Positions 11,621-23,075 of a stretch of DNA of 64,000 nt are shown one piece after another. The stretch is taken from contig JBAMJR010000160.1 in assembly GCA_038501785.1 (NCBI GenBank), forward strand, positions 672,501 through 736,500, read 5' to 3'. Made by a program: the position numbers and the translations under genes. The notes beneath the pieces were generated by a model. It worked only from the letters and a program-made list of their open reading frames with translations. It was not told the origin of the DNA and did not search any database. This DNA comes from Myoxocephalus aenaeus. Lineage: Eukaryota > Chordata > Actinopteri > Perciformes > Cottidae. How positions within the stretch are numbered: the first letter of the stretch is position 1; every line of letters starts with the position of its first letter.

Positions 11621-12265
11621 GTATGACATAATTTCTGTGTCTTCCTACACTATCTAACACGCCCACCCACTGCTCGCTATGATTTGTCGGAAAGGGTGAG
11701 TATGGGTCTGGACCTCCAGGAGAGGCTGAGAATATAAGGGGTTTACCAGCTGAAGTTACGATCACCTCGTCTCTGTCCTCTCCATGACAGCTGGCTTTTC
11801 ACTCTGCCTCCATGAGAGGCACCGATAAAACACTTTTGATTTCCACACCGGTTCGACAGCACGTCTTACAACCTAGTTGTGATCCAGCATAAACCCGACC
11901 TTTAGGATTGTTGAGTAGAGGAAAAACAAGCGGGGGAGGGATGACGGGAGCTGAATATTTAGAAGTCATTTTATTGAACAACTAAAAGCACAAGGATTCG
12001 GTGTTACACTCGATCGAAAACAAAAGAAGTACAATGCAGTATCCCAAAACTAGACCTCCATCATCTCTCAGCTGAATATGTCCATATTGCAGTGGCAGTG
12101 CAGTGTACCTACGATGCTATAACAGCTGGGCGGTGCGCGCCGCAGCCTGGCCGTCAACAGCGCAGTCACGTCCTCCTCGTTGTCTCCTCTAAATGTGTGC
12201 TTTAGATGTACTGCTGCGCATCTCATGCGGTCCACTCACCACATCACCACCAGCTAATCCGTCTC
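11621..12265. other. Unassigned sequence
   Basis: No gene or repeat structure recognised between the family A copy and the Harbinger-like element. Confidence 0.5.
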
Positions 12266-12268
12266 TTA

Positions 12269-13876
12269 TGCCGTGTTCACACCGGACGCGACAGGATTTG
12301 TCGCGTCGCGCTTACCGCTTCAGTTTGGTCGCGCGAGTGAAACGAGGGTGTTCACACCAAACGCCACAAAGACAAATCGCCACAAAGACAAAGGGGGCGT
12401 GGCTTATCGCCGTCGGGTCTCTCCGTGAAAAAGAGCTATCTTTTCCGGTATCGACTATGGAATAAATAACCACTAGTACTTGTTATACTTGTTGTGGAAG
12501 TCCCAAACATGTCGGAACATCAAACGCCCTTGTGTTTGGGTTCATAATATTATCCGTAGCCGCACAGAGCTCGGTGAATTTCACCGACTCCTCCAGGAAC
12601 TGCGCCGGTCTTATCTCCGTAAAACGGATACCGATTATGCCATCCACCATGGAAATAACCACTAGTTCTGCTTTATACTTGTTGTGTAAACTCCACATAC
12701 GTCGGAACATCAAACTCCATGTTGTCTGAGTTCATAATATTATCCGTAGTCCCACAAGAGCGTCTGAATGAAGCCGCTACCAGCGCTACTTCTGGCGTAG
12801 CAGCAGCAAGACGGCAGGACGGCGGGCGGAGCTTCTCAACGCTGATTGGCTGATGCAACTATGACTCACGCGTTTTTGTCGCTGGAGTTGGGCTATTTCA
12901 ACTGGCGCGACTTCGCCCCCCGTCCTTCGCTCTGTTCGCCCCACGTCAAATGGTCCGTTCGCGCCGCCTTAAACGCGTCAGTCGCCCGGCGGAAATGTCG
13001 CGCCGTCGTGTCTGTACATTGACTTTGCATGTAATCTGGTCGCGCGACAAAATTCTGTCGCGCGACCAGATTACATGCAAAGTCAATCCACAGACGCTCC
13101 GCCCCGCAAATAGCCGATTTTTTCGCGGGGCGACGCGTTTGAGGCGGCACGAACAGAACGTTTGACGAGGGGCGAACAGACCGAAGGACGCGGCGCGAAT
13201 TCACGTGAGTTGAATTATCCCAACTCCAGCGGAGAAATCGCGTGACGCAAAGTTGCGGCAGCCAATCAGCGTTGAGAATCAGCATTGAGAATCAGCGTTG
13301 AGAAGCTCCGCCCGTCATCACCGCCGTCTTGCCGTTCTTGAATGAAACTACTGCTGCTCCGCCAGAACCAGCGCTGGCAGCGGCCGTCATTCAGACGCTG
13401 TTGTGGGACTACGGATAATATTATGAACCCAGACACAATGGAGTTTGATGTTCCGACGTATGTGGAGTTTACACAACAGGTATAAAGCAGAACTAGTGGT
13501 TATTTCCATGGTGGATGGCAGAATCGGTATCCGTTTTACGGAGAAGCCAGACGCAGTTCCTGGAGGAGTCGGTGAAATTCACCGAGCTGTGTGTGGCTAC
13601 GGATGGTGTTATGAACCCAAACACGAGGGCGTTTCATGTTCCGACATGTTTGGGACTTCCACAACAAGTATAAAGCAAAACTAGTGGTTATTTATTCCAT
13701 GGTCGATAGCAGAAATGAAAGCTCATTCACAGAGACAAGCGACTGAGATAAGCCGCGGCGCGATGTTTCGAGTTTGAACATGTTTTGAGTGTGAACACCC
13801 TCGTTTCACTCGCACGAGTAAACTTCCGCGGTGAACGCGGCGCGAAAATTCGCGCCCCGTCCGGTTACACACAGCA
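12269..13876. mobile_element. PIF/Harbinger-like palindromic element
   Basis: Left terminus TGCCGTGTTCACACCGGACG; right terminus, reverse-complemented, TGCTGTGTGTAACCGGACG. It is flanked by TTA on both sides (12266-12268 and 13877-13879), matching the 3-bp TWA target duplication of PIF/Harbinger. The two halves are inverted copies along nearly the whole length. For example CATACGTCGGAACATCAAAC (near 12698) pairs with GTTTGATGTTCCGACGTATG (near 13443), and CTGGAGTTGGG near 12881 pairs with CCCAACTCCAG near 13219. Each half also holds a tandem duplication with a period of about 190 bp. No transposase is recognisable, and the short open frames in the arms are mirror images of one another. It is non-autonomous. 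Confidence 0.8.
13018..13087. repeat. Perfect 32-bp inverted repeat at the palindrome centre
   Basis: Arms at 13018-13049 and 13056-13087, for example ATTGACTTTGCATGTAATCT pairing with AGATTACATGCAAAGTCAAT, separated by 6 bp (AAATTC). This is the axis of symmetry of the surrounding 1.6-kb element and would extrude or hairpin very readily. Confidence 0.95.
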
Positions 13877-13879
13877 TTA

Positions 13880-15268
13880 GGCATCAGCTTGAGAGTCAAG
13901 GTAGCTTCTCGCTTCAAGCTTCTTCTTCTTTTTTTTTAATGCAGATTTATTCACCAAAAGGTGCATTACTGCCACCTACTGGCATGCCAGCTAGCAGGCA
14001 TCTTCATATAGTTTAACCGGCCCCCGATTCCAATGTGATTGTGAGCAGACGCTTAACAAGCAGCCGCGCATGCACTCTGTTGCTCAGCCTTCAGCCGAAT
14101 GCCTGCGACAAGGAGGCAGCCGGCTCTGCAGAGTCTGCTGCCTGAGCAACACAGGAGCTGTGCAATGAGAAAATAAGCTAATAGGGAAAAATCATTATAA
14201 TACGTGTAGTGTATTTGTGAAAAACAATTACATTATAAAATAGCTATAACTTTTAATTATAAAAATATATATATATATTAAGTGCAGCAGTAGTCCCAGC
14301 CATGGTTTCGCACTACTCCGAAAAGGAGAGGAGGGTGATGAAAAAAGGAGGAGGGGCGAGGAAATGGAGAGTCAACGGGGGACTTTTGGGATTTTACATG
14401 TAAAACGACGGGAGGAGAGAGAGGGTGATGTAAGATGATGAGGGAGAGGAGGGATGGGCAGGACGAGAGGAGAGTAATGAAAATAAGCGAAGGAGAAGGG
14501 AGGTCAGAGAGAGGTGGACGGCTGATGTGAGAGAGGTGAGGGAGGGCACAGAAAGGAGGAGAGGAAGGGAAGGCTGGAAAAGGGAGGGAGAGGATTCAGG
14601 ACAGTTTACTTTAATCTAGAACTTCTTTCTTTTTAATCATTTTTGGAGATAAAACCTGCATCAGAGTGTCTGGACCCTGTAGTCTGATCCTCTAAATCTA
14701 AATGACGTCTTACTAATTCTCGATGATGCACCTCTAATGGAAAGATGATTAATTTGTGACGCACTGAAATCTTCTAGCGGAGCTAGCAACAGTACAAGCA
14801 GGTTTTAAAGCCAAAGCGTTCACTATGAGCTGAAGAAACCTCATGACCACATTCCTGAAGTATAATCTGACTAAAAAGGTGATTTAAGATTACATTTTCC
14901 ATGCATGCGTACACATGAAGTAGTATTGATATTTTCTGTTTGCCTGTTGTCTGTAACTTGTTGGGTTATGATGCCTTCAATGAGATGCAAATAAATAAGG
15001 CAAAAAAATAAACACAAATGGATATATAGAGCAGATGATTGATGGACTGTAGAAAAAGGTTGCTTTATGGCAATACACAGACATGACCCACAGCGTACAA
15101 GCTGTCTGCTATCAACTAACTGCCTGGAGATCAACGTAACGACGTTGGGTGTTACGAGGAGTGCCCGAACGCTGTCTCCCTCTCTCTCTCCCTGTCCCTC
15201 TGCTTCCATGTCATTTCAAATCTCTGCAGTATTTCCTCCCATCCCCAATTATCCTGTCACCCAAACCT

Positions 15269-15269
<1 letters not shown>
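13880..15269. other. Unassigned, with GA-rich block
   Basis: No gene recognised. At 14310-14600 the plus strand is strongly purine-biased (GGAGAGG-type), and a (TA)n patch lies near 14266. Open frames in the purine tract have no support. Confidence 0.5.

Positions 15270-15331
<62 letters not shown>
15270..15331. repeat. (TG)n microsatellite
   Basis: About 62 bp of uninterrupted TG. It produces false Cys-Val/His-Thr open frames on both strands. Confidence 0.98.
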
Positions 15332-15332
<1 letters not shown>

Positions 15333-15787
15333 TCTGACATCTCCATCCTTACAGATAATTGTATGTTGGGTCATGACATCAAACCAGCTGTCAAGGATGT
15401 GTGGATGGAGAGAGAGAGAGAGAGGCAGGAACAAGAATATCTAAAGACACCTCAGAAGCACACACAACAAAAATGAATAAACACAGTGAGTCAGACAGAG
15501 GGACACACACACACACACAGAAAATAAATTGAAAGCACCAGAGGAATAAAGAGTGAGAGGTTTGATGGAGAGCGTGTGAGAGAGAGAACATTGGGCTGCT
15601 TATATAAATAGCAAAGCTTTTTGCCTGACTTGTCAAAGTAATTGTAGTGTTTTAGGAAAAATTATCTCTCTCCAATTTTTTTCTTGTCTTTTAATTTTTT
15701 AGAAATTCAATGTACTTTGAATGTTTTTAAGGAGTAAATGTTCCGCGTAATTCTTTGACAACCTTAGAAGTGTTTGCCTTCATGTTT

Positions 15788-15846
<59 letters not shown>

Positions 15847-17400
15847 ATAAATATTTCTGGCTTTGTGGCGATGAGGGGGATTAGAAGAAGGAAAATGTTT
15901 AAAGACAACAAACACAGCCCATGATTTAGCACGACTCCTGCAGCCAGCCAACATGGACACCTCAGAGTTATGGCATACTCACGCGCTTTTTAAATAATAC
16001 ATCCAAGCAGTTTGCAGATCGGGGGGGAGATATGGATCGCAAAATTCCGTTGGATTTTCTTGACAATATTGCATCTTATATTTTTTTTCTCTCTCCAGTG
16101 GACACACTTTCATTTTTATGTGTGAAAAAGTGATTACAAAGGGGGACAAAAGCAATGTGAGAGGAGAGAGGAGGAGTAAGAGAGGAGGAGGGAACCAAGT
16201 AGAAGAACAAATAAATGTTAGGATGAATAAATAATACTAATGGCAATTAAAGTACACGTATAAGATAAATGAATAACCGAAATAAATGATTGAATCAAAC
16301 TATAAAAGGTGCGTCCTTCTTTACAGGGGGACAAATCCCAGCCATTCTACTTTATCCGCCTCTTCTGTGTGTGTATTGTGTGACTTGTCCAGCGTGTGCT
16401 GTGGGCCTCAAATGACTCATTTCACGTGACACATTATTTTAAATACATATATATATACACACTGTATATACTGTATAAAGAGACAGAAACAGAGACAGAG
16501 GCGGACCAAGAAGCGAGACTGACCAAATGGCCCTCGCTGCATGAGTCATAAGAGGCCACGCGGGCCCCACAGAGGCCCCTCCGAGCTGCTCCGACATGTT
16601 CCTAATGACCCCACAGTAATGGAGCCCGAACACCGGCAGACACAGTTTCCCCATTAGTTCGCTGACCAGACAACGTGTTGAACCCGGCGCAGACCGGGGG
16701 CGAAGCCTAATGCAGTACACGGGACACCGTTCTTGTGAAGGCCGGTGGCATTTCACGGGAAGTCCTTCTCAGCCGGATTTTGGACGCAAAAATGGGAAAC
16801 ATCAGGTCACCGATCCCACGGAGTCGTCCATGAGATGCCACATGAGCTGTTTAATGCTGAATTATTGAAACACAGTTTCACTTAAATTATGCACGGCGAG
16901 AAACCCTTGAAAGACTTTCGTCATTGCTCTGATGTAACACTGTCCTTCCAAACTTTAATAAGTAAAAGGGGCCTTTTATAACCGTCAAGGGGCCCCTCAG
17001 ACTGCAGCTGCGGGGAGACTCCAGATTGGTCTTTGATGTGATGTTGGCGCCTTTAGTTCGTCAACCCTATTGTGCACCGTGTGCCACAAGGGGTGGTTGC
17101 ACAATAATTCCTGAAGTATCATGGCCAAGACAGCTGGACAGTTTATTTAACAGACGAATACAGGTTCAGCCATCTCAAAATCCTCAACGCAAACACACAC
17201 ACAAAGCTGCAGCACATTGGCGATTGGATGTTCAGCTTTTCAAAAGTAAAAGTGGGCTTTCCTCTCGTACTGGCCCAGGATATGCAGCAACAGCTCAATT
17301 CCTGTGTAATGCATGCAAAATGTTTTTTTGCCATATTCATAATTTACCTGCAGTGCTTTGGGCTCTGTCTCTGCCACATGAACAAGGACCGATACAAGGT
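15332..17400. other. Unassigned, with microsatellites
   Basis: Contains (GA)n at 15789-15842, short CA and GA runs near 15405 and 15505, and a TA patch near 16446. The region 16780-17030 has balanced, non-repetitive composition and could be conserved non-coding DNA, but nothing in the single sequence shows conservation. No gene recognised. Confidence 0.45.
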
Positions 17401-19137
17401 ATTCTCTGCCTCCGCCAAAACCGGCCCGCAGTGGAATTATCTTTGGCCCGCAGGATAATATGTAATTACTATTAGAGCTGGCCCGCCGGTATATTGCACG
17501 CACCACTAATACTACAAATCCCACAATGCACTGCCAGTGCGTTGCCACGTGAGGGCCTGCAAGCGCGAGCCTTTGCACTACTCACTCATCAGCAGCTTTA
17601 TGGAGCTAGTCACCAGTCGTCGCCAACTTTCAGCTATCCCACTCCCCAAAAAAGGGCTAAACGAAAGGTGGACTTTGAAAACAGAGGTTTTCAAGACAGG
17701 TGGGAGGCAGAGTATATGTTCGCGGATATAAAGGGCAAACCTGTTTGTCTTGTGTGCGGAGACGGTGTGGCTGTAGTGAAAGAATATAACGTAAGAAGAC
17801 ACTATGAAGCGAAACACCACGACAGGTACAAACATCTGGACATGAAACAGAGGCTCCAGAAGGTAGAAGAGTTGAAAAGAAGTCTGGTGTCACAGCAGGC
17901 TATGTTCACAAAAGCCAAAACACAAAGTGAGGCTGCTGTAAAGGCTAGTTTTATTGTGGCAGCAGAGGTCGCTAAATCAGCCCGAGGGACAATTTGTCAA
18001 AAACTGCATGATGAAAGTTTGCGACGTCGTGTGCCCAGATAAGAGGAAAGCATTTTCAAATGTGAGCCTGAGCAGAAACATCGTTGCTGATCGTGTACGG
18101 AAAGGGAAAAGATTTCATCGCATACTCCCTTGCTGTGGATGAGACACTTCTGATACTGCCCAGCTGTCAATTTTCATCCGTGGAGTGGACTCAAGTCTGT
18201 TCGTAACAGAGGAACTTTTGGGATTAAGATCAATGCATGGCACGACTACGGGAAAAGATCTCTTTGAAGAGGTATCCAGATGTGTAAATGAAATGGGGCT
18301 GCCTTGGGATGAACTTGTGGGTGTGACGACAGATGGAGCGGTAAAAAGAATGGATCGGTGGGCAGGATCCGGGAGAAGATGTGGGAGGTAAATGGCGCAG
18401 GTGAGCTAACAGCTTATTACTGCATCATACACCAGGAAGCGTTGTGTGGCAAAGCCTTGAAAATGTAATGAGCACCATAACACGAGCAGTTAACTTCACA
18501 AGAGCCAAAGGTGTAAATCACCGCCAGTTCAAGTCTTTTCTGGAGGAGTTGGGTTCAGAATACTTGCCCTATCACACAGCGGTGCGATGGCTAAGCCAAG
18601 GAAAAGTGCTGAAAAGATGTTTCGAGTTGCATGAGGAGATCTGTCAGTTCATGGAAAGCAAAGGGAAAGACACAACAGAGCTCCGGGATAAAAAGTTGCG
18701 GTGTCAAGTGGCGTTTCTGTGTGACATCACGAGTCATCTCAATGCGCTCAACCTGCAGCTTCAGATAAAAAACTCAGCGTACTTGGTGCCGACTTCACAC
18801 GGCGATTTGTCAACTTTGAAGCCCAAAAAAGCAGGTTTGAATTGCTCAACAATCCATTTGCAGCTGACGTGGAAAGCGCACCAACCAACCGAGAGCTGAT
18901 TGAACTCCAATGTTGTGGACACACTCAAGGCAAAGTATGACTCTGTGGGCGCTGCACAGTTTCCACGTTTCATCACAGACACAATGCCCCAGCTGCGTAC
19001 CAAGCTGCTCAAATGCTCTATGTTTGGCAGCACATACCTGTGTGAACAACTGTTCTCCTTGATGAAGATAAACAAAACATCTCACAGGAGTCGTCTTACT
19101 GATGAACACCTTCCTTCACTCAATCCTGAGGATTCCT

Positions 19138-19139
<2 letters not shown>
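17400..19139 (+). pseudogene. hAT transposase pseudogene (GTF2IRD2-like hAT)
   Basis: The reading frame at 17494-18042 contains KRKVDFENRGFQDRWEAEYM, then a BED/C2H2-like zinc finger (C-L-V-C ... R-R-H-Y-E-A-K-H-H, about residues 80-108). After frame changes come LFVTEELLGLRSMHGTTTGK and LVGVTTDGA (18185-18345), the RNase-H-like core. Then come MSTITRAVNFTRAKGVNHRQF and HTAVRWLSQGKVLKRCFELH (18470-18640), and finally the C-terminal dimerisation block PQLRTKLLKCSMFGSTYLCEQLFSLM (18990-19065). These blocks are in the right order for the hAT family from which vertebrate GTF2IRD2 acquired its C-terminus. Several frameshifts (near 18020, 18390 and 18790) and the loss of an internal segment make it non-functional. 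The C-terminus is cut by a GA microsatellite. 17400-17530 carries GGCCCGC-rich sequence likely to be the element's 5' non-coding part. No terminal repeats were found. Confidence 0.8.

Positions 19140-19172
<33 letters not shown>
19139..19172. repeat. (GA)n microsatellite
   Basis: Uninterrupted GA run directly at the truncated 3' end of the hAT pseudogene. Confidence 0.95.
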
Positions 19173-19177
<5 letters not shown>

Positions 19178-20513
19178 AACGTGGTTGGGGGGGCGGGCGT
19201 CGGAACCGAGTCGAAGAGGAAGTGGCTGTGTGTTCGATGCGTTTAAGTACGTAAGGCTCGGCTGATTGGCCGAGTTCGGGGCGTGGTCGTCGCATTTACT
19301 AAAAGTGACCAAGACAAGAGATACTTGACCTCCTCGCAAACATAATCTGCAAAGAGCAGAGTGGCGATACTAAGGTACCCCTCCCCTCCGGCCTTGAAAT
19401 CCTGTCCAAGAAAATCTGAGAACAGAAGTGTAGTGTTACAAAGAGCAGGATAAAACTATTTTTACTGGGTTTATTGTCGTATTGTTCTCAGTGTTTATAT
19501 GAACTCAAGGGGTTTTGTGACTTTTATTTAACAGCCATCCATATGTGTGGACTGACTTTCCTCGAGGTAGTGAACATGAATAATAAACAGCAGGAGCGAG
19601 CAGGAGAAACTGCTAATAAGCTCATTACTTAGCACAAGATGAAACATAAAAACCAATAACCTTAGCTGTGAATGCTTAAGAGGGGTTATCAGCACGGTTG
19701 GAATGAGCCTTTGACCAATTAGATTGCTTCGCTCAGACCACTTGATGTGTAAATCAGTTTAACAGCTGATATAAATATATGAAGGAGAAGGAAGCCTGTG
19801 GTTTTAAATGGGTTTTTGAACAGCCTGTGGACATGAATGAGTGGCTGAGGAAACCTGGGAAGCATGTGGTTTAAAAAACGAGTTCAGCGTATGAAAAAAA
19901 TAACAACACTGTGGTATTAAATGAGTTTCAGTGCTAAAAAGGTCTAAACATAGTGTGTTGCGGTGGGTGGTTTACTGTGCCGAGGGGCCCTGTGGTCTGA
20001 GGGCTCACAGTCAAACAAGCCTGTAATAGTTCCCATTAAGCTGCAAGGAGGTGATAGCTCCATTTGTACACAGTGGGAGAGGATATTGTTAATTTATCCT
20101 TGCTGACTATAGAGAGGATTGTTTTTTTCACAATGGATGGCAGCAGCTTGATCTCACAGAAATACGTGGAAATGCCCACCAAAACAAAATAAAGGCTAAT
20201 GCCAAGTCCATAAGGGATCCTTGGTCGCGGTGGTCACACGGATTAAAAGCATCCATGTGAATACGCTACCCTCAGAGCTGCTGACATAGTTCCAACAGTA
20301 AGAAAGGTGGGGTGGATGGTCAGAGACTTTAAACACTTAGTGTAAAACACTTATTTTAAGGCCAATCACAATGTTTTTCCTAAACTTAACTAAAGCCAGC
20401 CTCAGACCGATTTTGAAAATGGGTTGCATCACACACATAACGTAGATGCTCTTTTCTCAAATCTTAAGACATACTTCCGCCTCGTAAAATTCCTCGTTTG
20501 TGAAAACATTCCT
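19173..20513. other. Unassigned sequence
   Basis: No gene recognised. 19640-20130 is non-repetitive with balanced composition and is a reasonable place to test for conserved non-coding elements. That cannot be judged from one genome. Confidence 0.4.
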
Positions 20514-20546
20514 GGCTAATAAACAGTTTCTGATTCTGATTCTGAC
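20514..20546 (+). repeat. LINE 3' tail remnant (TGATTC)n
   Basis: CTAATAAACAGTTTCTGATTC followed by TGATTC units, the tail form seen at the 3' end of several fish LINEs. Only the tail remains. Confidence 0.4.
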
Positions 20547-21555
20547 TGCAGGATTTGAAAATAATTGAGCATCACAGCTTTGCAGCAAAAAAAAGACAAA
20601 AGATGAAGGCTAAGTCTCAAGGAGAAAATGACTGGGGAGACATGGGTTGTCTATTCTTCAGCAGCCGTCTCTTTGTTGCAGACTTATCATTATCATCCAC
20701 ATTCTCCTCAATATCAATAATTTTTTGAATTATGGGGCTGTGAACGGTTCGAGAGGTTTTAGACCAGCTCTGAAAACTGCTTTATTAAATATTCTAACCA
20801 CTAGGTATCGGTCCAGATTTCTCCTCCGATGGTCGGGAAGGGTTAATCTGGGTTAAATCAGCCTAAAACTCCTGGAGCCTTGTTACGTTTCAGCTGAGTT
20901 AGTTGGACCCAAAAGCAGACGCTTTAAAATGATGAAGAGAAATGTATTGCAAAAAGGGGAAGAAGCGGTGGACGGATGTGGGGAACGTAGGAGAGCGAAG
21001 CTGGAGGGGAGATGGCGGAGCGTGGTGGATGGCATGGCTGGCAGGATGGGCTGGGGAAGATGGCGTGGCTGACAGGTGCAGCTGATGAGAGCAGGCAGGC
21101 AGAGAACCGGTTTCTGGAACACAGAGAAACAAACAATTACTGAAGAGCAACAACATGAGGAAACATCACTGACGTAACAACACGGACTGAATCAGCATTT
21201 AGCCAAGAGCGCACACAATCTCTGGAGCAAAGTGAGCGATGTGGTGACGAGCGGCTGGAGAGCCGGGGCAGAGCCTGATGAGAGTGATGAGATGCAGGTG
21301 TGCTCAAATCAGCCAGCAGCAGAAGCAGGAGGGAGAGAGGCCACGCCCACAGCCACAGGGAGGCGGGCAAAAGACAGGAAGAGGAAAATACAGTCTTGGA
21401 CGTGACTGTGACCAGTCTGGTCCCGGTTTCCGTGATTTTGTTGCCTATACCCAAAGTTAAATATTTGTGTGGTCAGCTGTTAGCTGTTCTGCCACTTTGA
21501 TCCCGACATAAATATCTCCATAACCATTTGAAACATTTTGTATAGATATTCACAC
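20547..21555. other. Unassigned; GA-rich repeat-like block
   Basis: 20893-21400 begins with TTGGACCCAAAAGCAGACGC and continues as a purine-rich, low-T stretch ending near GCGGGCAAAAGACAGGAAG. A similarly organised block follows at 51848-52245, starting AGGACCAAAGAACAGGGCAC. They may be distant copies of one element, but the identity is too low to be sure by eye. Confidence 0.3.
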
Positions 21556-23075
21556 ATTGGTTTGTGGACGGATGTTTTGAAGCCTTGATTTCACCATTGC
21601 CATCTTGAATTACGGCGATCGCCATGTTGTTATTTTGTCTGCAACCAATGAACAGAAGTGACCATGTTTGGCACGCGGATGAGTGACTTAGGGTACATCC
21701 CAAGTCTCTAAATTGCATCCCTGTTTCCCTCACTTGTGTCCTTTCCTTGCGTCTTAGTCCCTCCCACCAGGGATACATGGAGAGACGCAAGGAAACCATG
21801 CGCGGAGAGAAGACGCGAGGAAATATGTTTTAATAAACATGAGACGTCCTTTCCTCTGAAGCGTCACGTGAAGCGACGTCGATTTCTGATAACTGCGGCC
21901 GCCTGACAGCTGATCACATCTGATCAGCTGATCAGTGGCTTTAACAGCTGACGGAGTTTTGTCCAGAGAGTTTTTAGCAAACATTCCAATAAAAATGCAC
22001 TTAAAATATTGATAAAAATGATCGTATGTTTTCAGTTGATTTAATGGTGTTAAACTACTTATATTAATAAAGACAAAGTTATCATGAGTGTCAGAGTGGA
22101 GATGTTTTCTCTGTCGTCTGTTACCGTTTAATAAACTGTATTGAGTATTTATATACTGTGATGTATCCTGCTTATACGCACAGGATCAATTTCTACCGGC
22201 GGAATGCGTCTTATTTATTTATTTATTATTACGTCGGTATGTTTTGAAATTCTGATTGTGACATTATAAAATAACCTACAATATAAATATAGTTTCTCTT
22301 CATTACGTGTTGTAAAAAAGTGTTTCCTCTCTCCAGCTCTCTGATTTTAATGACATACATAATAAAGGTTATTGAGGGAAACAACAGATCAAATCTTTGA
22401 AGACAGTTGTTTGTGGTCCTTTTGTTGTTCAGACCTACAATGAACATATTTTAACCAGATGGTGAATAAGAAAACAGATATAATATATAGCTTGAGTTTA
22501 ATCTGTGATCGTCTCTGGTATGAAACGTCAGCGATCAGTCTGCTCAGCTGCAGCGTCCAATCACATAACAGATGAGCAGTGAGGGGGCGTGTCTAGCGTT
22601 AAAACACTTCCTGGAAGCCTGCTCTCGGGACTCCTCGATCATGGCTCCTCCGATTTCCCTCCTCGCTCCTCGCTCCTCGATCCTCGCTCCTCCGAACTGA
22701 ATAAGAGCTTTGGGACGGCCGTCAAGATGGCGGCGCAGAACCACTTCCGGTTCAATCGAGGATCAAGGAGCGAGGAAACGACAATTTAGAGACTTGGGAT
22801 GTACCCTTAGAGACGCCACATACAGAGCTGCTAGCTGCAGCAACCTGTCAATCACAGTAAGCCCGCCCTAAAGCATACCCTGCTTTATGGTCTGTTCGAC
22901 TCTAAATGACCATCATTTACTAAATAATCATCATTCTGTATTGAAGAAGACTTGGAACTAGAGATTGAGAACATAAACTCATTTAAAAAATGTTTACTGA
23001 GGGAATAAATCCAGAGAGAAGTATAGTCATTTATATAGACTTCTTTTAGCAACCGGAGGCCCCAGCCTAGTTTTT
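21556..23075 (+). repeat. Dispersed repeat family A/B/C, copy B (split)
   Basis: The left part (21556-21690) has CATTGGTTTGTGG, GCCATCTTG, CAATGAACAGAAGTGACC and GAGTGACTTA. The right part (22807-23075) has TTAGAGACGCC, CCTGTCAATCACAGTAAGCC, CGCCCTAAAGCATACCCTGC and TTTATGGTCTGTTCGACTC, then GAAGACTTGGAACTAGAGATTG. Joined without the intervening element these match copy C (52296-52530) in order. The copy is interrupted by the Harbinger-like element at 21691-22806. The longer right part (to about 23075) shows more of the family than copies A and C do. Confidence 0.75.
21691..22806. mobile_element. PIF/Harbinger-like element, 1,116 bp
   Basis: Terminal inverted repeats are perfect over 25 bp: left begins GGGTACATCCCAAGTCTC, right ends GAGACTTGGGATGTACCC. 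TTA flanks both ends (21688-21690 and 22807-22809), the target duplication type of PIF/Harbinger. The interior has no transposase; it contains TGATCA-rich palindromes (21910-21935) and repeated TCCTCGCTCC near 22660-22690. The insertion is confirmed internally: the uninterrupted paralogous site at 52456-52473 reads GAGTGACGTAGAGACGCC. The element is therefore a non-autonomous, fairly young-looking insertion. Confidence 0.85.

Noticed and set aside
12483..13684. Paired ORFs (MMFRRMWSLHN... on both strands) as a conserved protein
   Set aside because: They are mirror images produced by the palindrome. Each carries frameshifts or stops and I recognise no Harbinger transposase or Myb-like domain.
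16780..17030. Possible conserved non-coding elements here and at 19640-20130, 37030-37430 and 38160-38430
   Set aside because: Only balanced, non-repetitive composition can be seen. Conservation cannot be shown from one sequence, so they are not called as features.
17026..17475. 149-codon ORF upstream of the hAT pseudogene
   Set aside because: No similarity recognised; it overlaps the GGCCCGC-rich non-coding start of the hAT element.
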